From: Sedimentisphaerales bacterium
GTDB lineage: Bacteria > Planctomycetota > Phycisphaerae > Sedimentisphaerales > Anaerobacaceae
DNA length: 6,731 nt
Assembly: GCA_030630905.1 (NCBI GenBank)
Contig: DAOVMB010000135.1
Coordinates: 1 to 6,731 of the forward strand
Direction: 5' to 3'
Shown here: positions 6,383 to 6,731 of the stretch, one piece after another
Layout: the number at the start of each line of letters is the position of its first letter
Position numbering within the stretch: position 1 is the stretch's first letter
Program-made: the position numbers and the translations under genes
Notes under the pieces: generated by a model
Database searches by the model: none
Told to the model about the DNA's origin: nothing
What the model saw: only the letters and a program-made list of their open reading frames with translations

Positions 6383-6406
6383 GCACAGGGAACGTAGAAC
6401 CTGTGC
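6383..6406 (+). other. Perfect 7-bp hairpin between ybeY and the next gene
   Basis: GCACAGG (6383-6389) pairs perfectly with CCTGTGC (6400-6406) around a 10-base loop, starting 2 bases after the ybeY stop codon. The sequence after it (GTCAAAATAA) has no T run, so it is not a standard intrinsic terminator on the + strand. On the - strand no T tract follows either. It could be an mRNA-processing or 3'-end-protecting stem that sets different levels for ybeY and the downstream gene. The pairing is seen directly; the function is a guess. Confidence 0.35.
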
Positions 6407-6434
6407 GTCAAAATAACTGAAAGGGTATCATAAA

Positions 6435-6731
6435 GTGAATTACGCTGGTTGGGCGGTTTTGTTAGTTTGCCTTTTCGCCGGCGGCTCATTGTTCTTTTCC
6501 GTCAACGCCGTCGCTTTGCGAATATTTTCACACGTCAAATTGCAGGAAGCATTCAAAGCGGCCATCAAGAAAGAGGATTCAAAATATCTCACCGAACGGC
6601 TTTCGGAAAAAGAAGAAGAGCTGATTTTGACATGCTCGGTGTACCGGCTCATCTTAAATATGTGCATACTGCTGGTGTTGGTGGCTGTTTTCACCAGCCG
6701 AGGCGAACCGGACGGCCGGGGCAGCTTCGCC
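6435..6731 (+). CDS. CorC/CNNM-like membrane protein, 5' part only (runs off window)
   Basis: The first 99 codons of an open frame that continues past the right edge. GTG at 6435 is preceded by AAAGGG (6420-6425) with a 9-base spacer, so the start is good. Visible are a hydrophobic segment (about 6-30), a charged amphipathic stretch (34-64) and a second hydrophobic segment (66-87). The first segment with FFSVNAVALRIFSHVKL (20-36) resembles the start of the CNNM transmembrane domain of the CorC/HlyC/TlyC family, whose members commonly read FFS-x-x-E-T-A; here that Glu is Ala25 and the Thr is Val26. The CBS and CorC-HlyC domains would lie beyond the window. ybeY-corC linkage (ybeY-ybeX in E. 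coli) supports the call. Such proteins are tied to Mg2+/Co2+ export and, for YbeX, to ribosome maturation. The assignment rests on weak similarity plus context. Confidence 0.65.
   Translation, partial: MNYAGWAVLLVCLFAGGSLFFSVNAVALRIFSHVKLQEAFKAAIKKEDSKYLTERLSEKEEELILTCSVYRLILNMCILLVLVAVFTSRGEPDGRGSFA

Noticed and set aside
5739..6489. Two overlapping - strand open frames of 172 and 173 residues across the HD gene end and ybeY
   Set aside because: They overlap well-supported genes and each other in different frames, and show no motif.

Overview
The window looks like a piece of ordinary chromosome from a bacterium of moderate G+C content. The protein variants (a CdsA signature with Phe and Ile in place of the usual His and Arg, and gene starts that often lack a Shine-Dalgarno) and the gene order remind me of the Planctomycetota, perhaps class Phycisphaerae. 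That placement is from memory and needs a phylogeny. No plasmid, phage, insertion sequence, tRNA, rRNA or CRISPR was seen.

Layout: bases 1-340 hold no credible gene. They contain short repeats typical of dispersed intergenic elements (about 19-152), an imperfect inverted repeat framed by 12-base direct repeats, and then a terminator-like hairpin with a T run (161-199). After this come seven genes, all on the + strand: purA (341-1618), uppS (1667-2422), cdsA (2497-3351), phoH/ybeZ (3364-4305), a 7TM-HD phosphohydrolase of the PgpH/YqfF type (4331-5872), ybeY (5878-6381), and the first 99 codons of a CorC/CNNM-like membrane protein (6435 to the window end). The gaps are 48, 74, 12, 25, 5 and 53 bases, so at least cdsA to ybeY is probably one transcript, and possibly all seven genes.

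Functional logic: purA supplies AMP synthesis from IMP. UppS makes the undecaprenyl carrier lipid for cell-wall and surface glycans, and CdsA makes CDP-diacylglycerol for phospholipids, so the pair is a membrane and envelope precursor module. PhoH, the HD phosphohydrolase, YbeY and the CorC-like protein form the widely conserved phoH-(pgpH)-ybeY-corC neighbourhood, linked to RNA/ribosome maturation, c-di-AMP turnover and divalent-cation homeostasis.

I do not see a new system here. The most notable points are an HD phosphohydrolase that lacks the usual extracellular sensor domain, a YbeY whose third zinc-ligand His is Asp, the altered CdsA signature, and the repeat mosaic ahead of purA.
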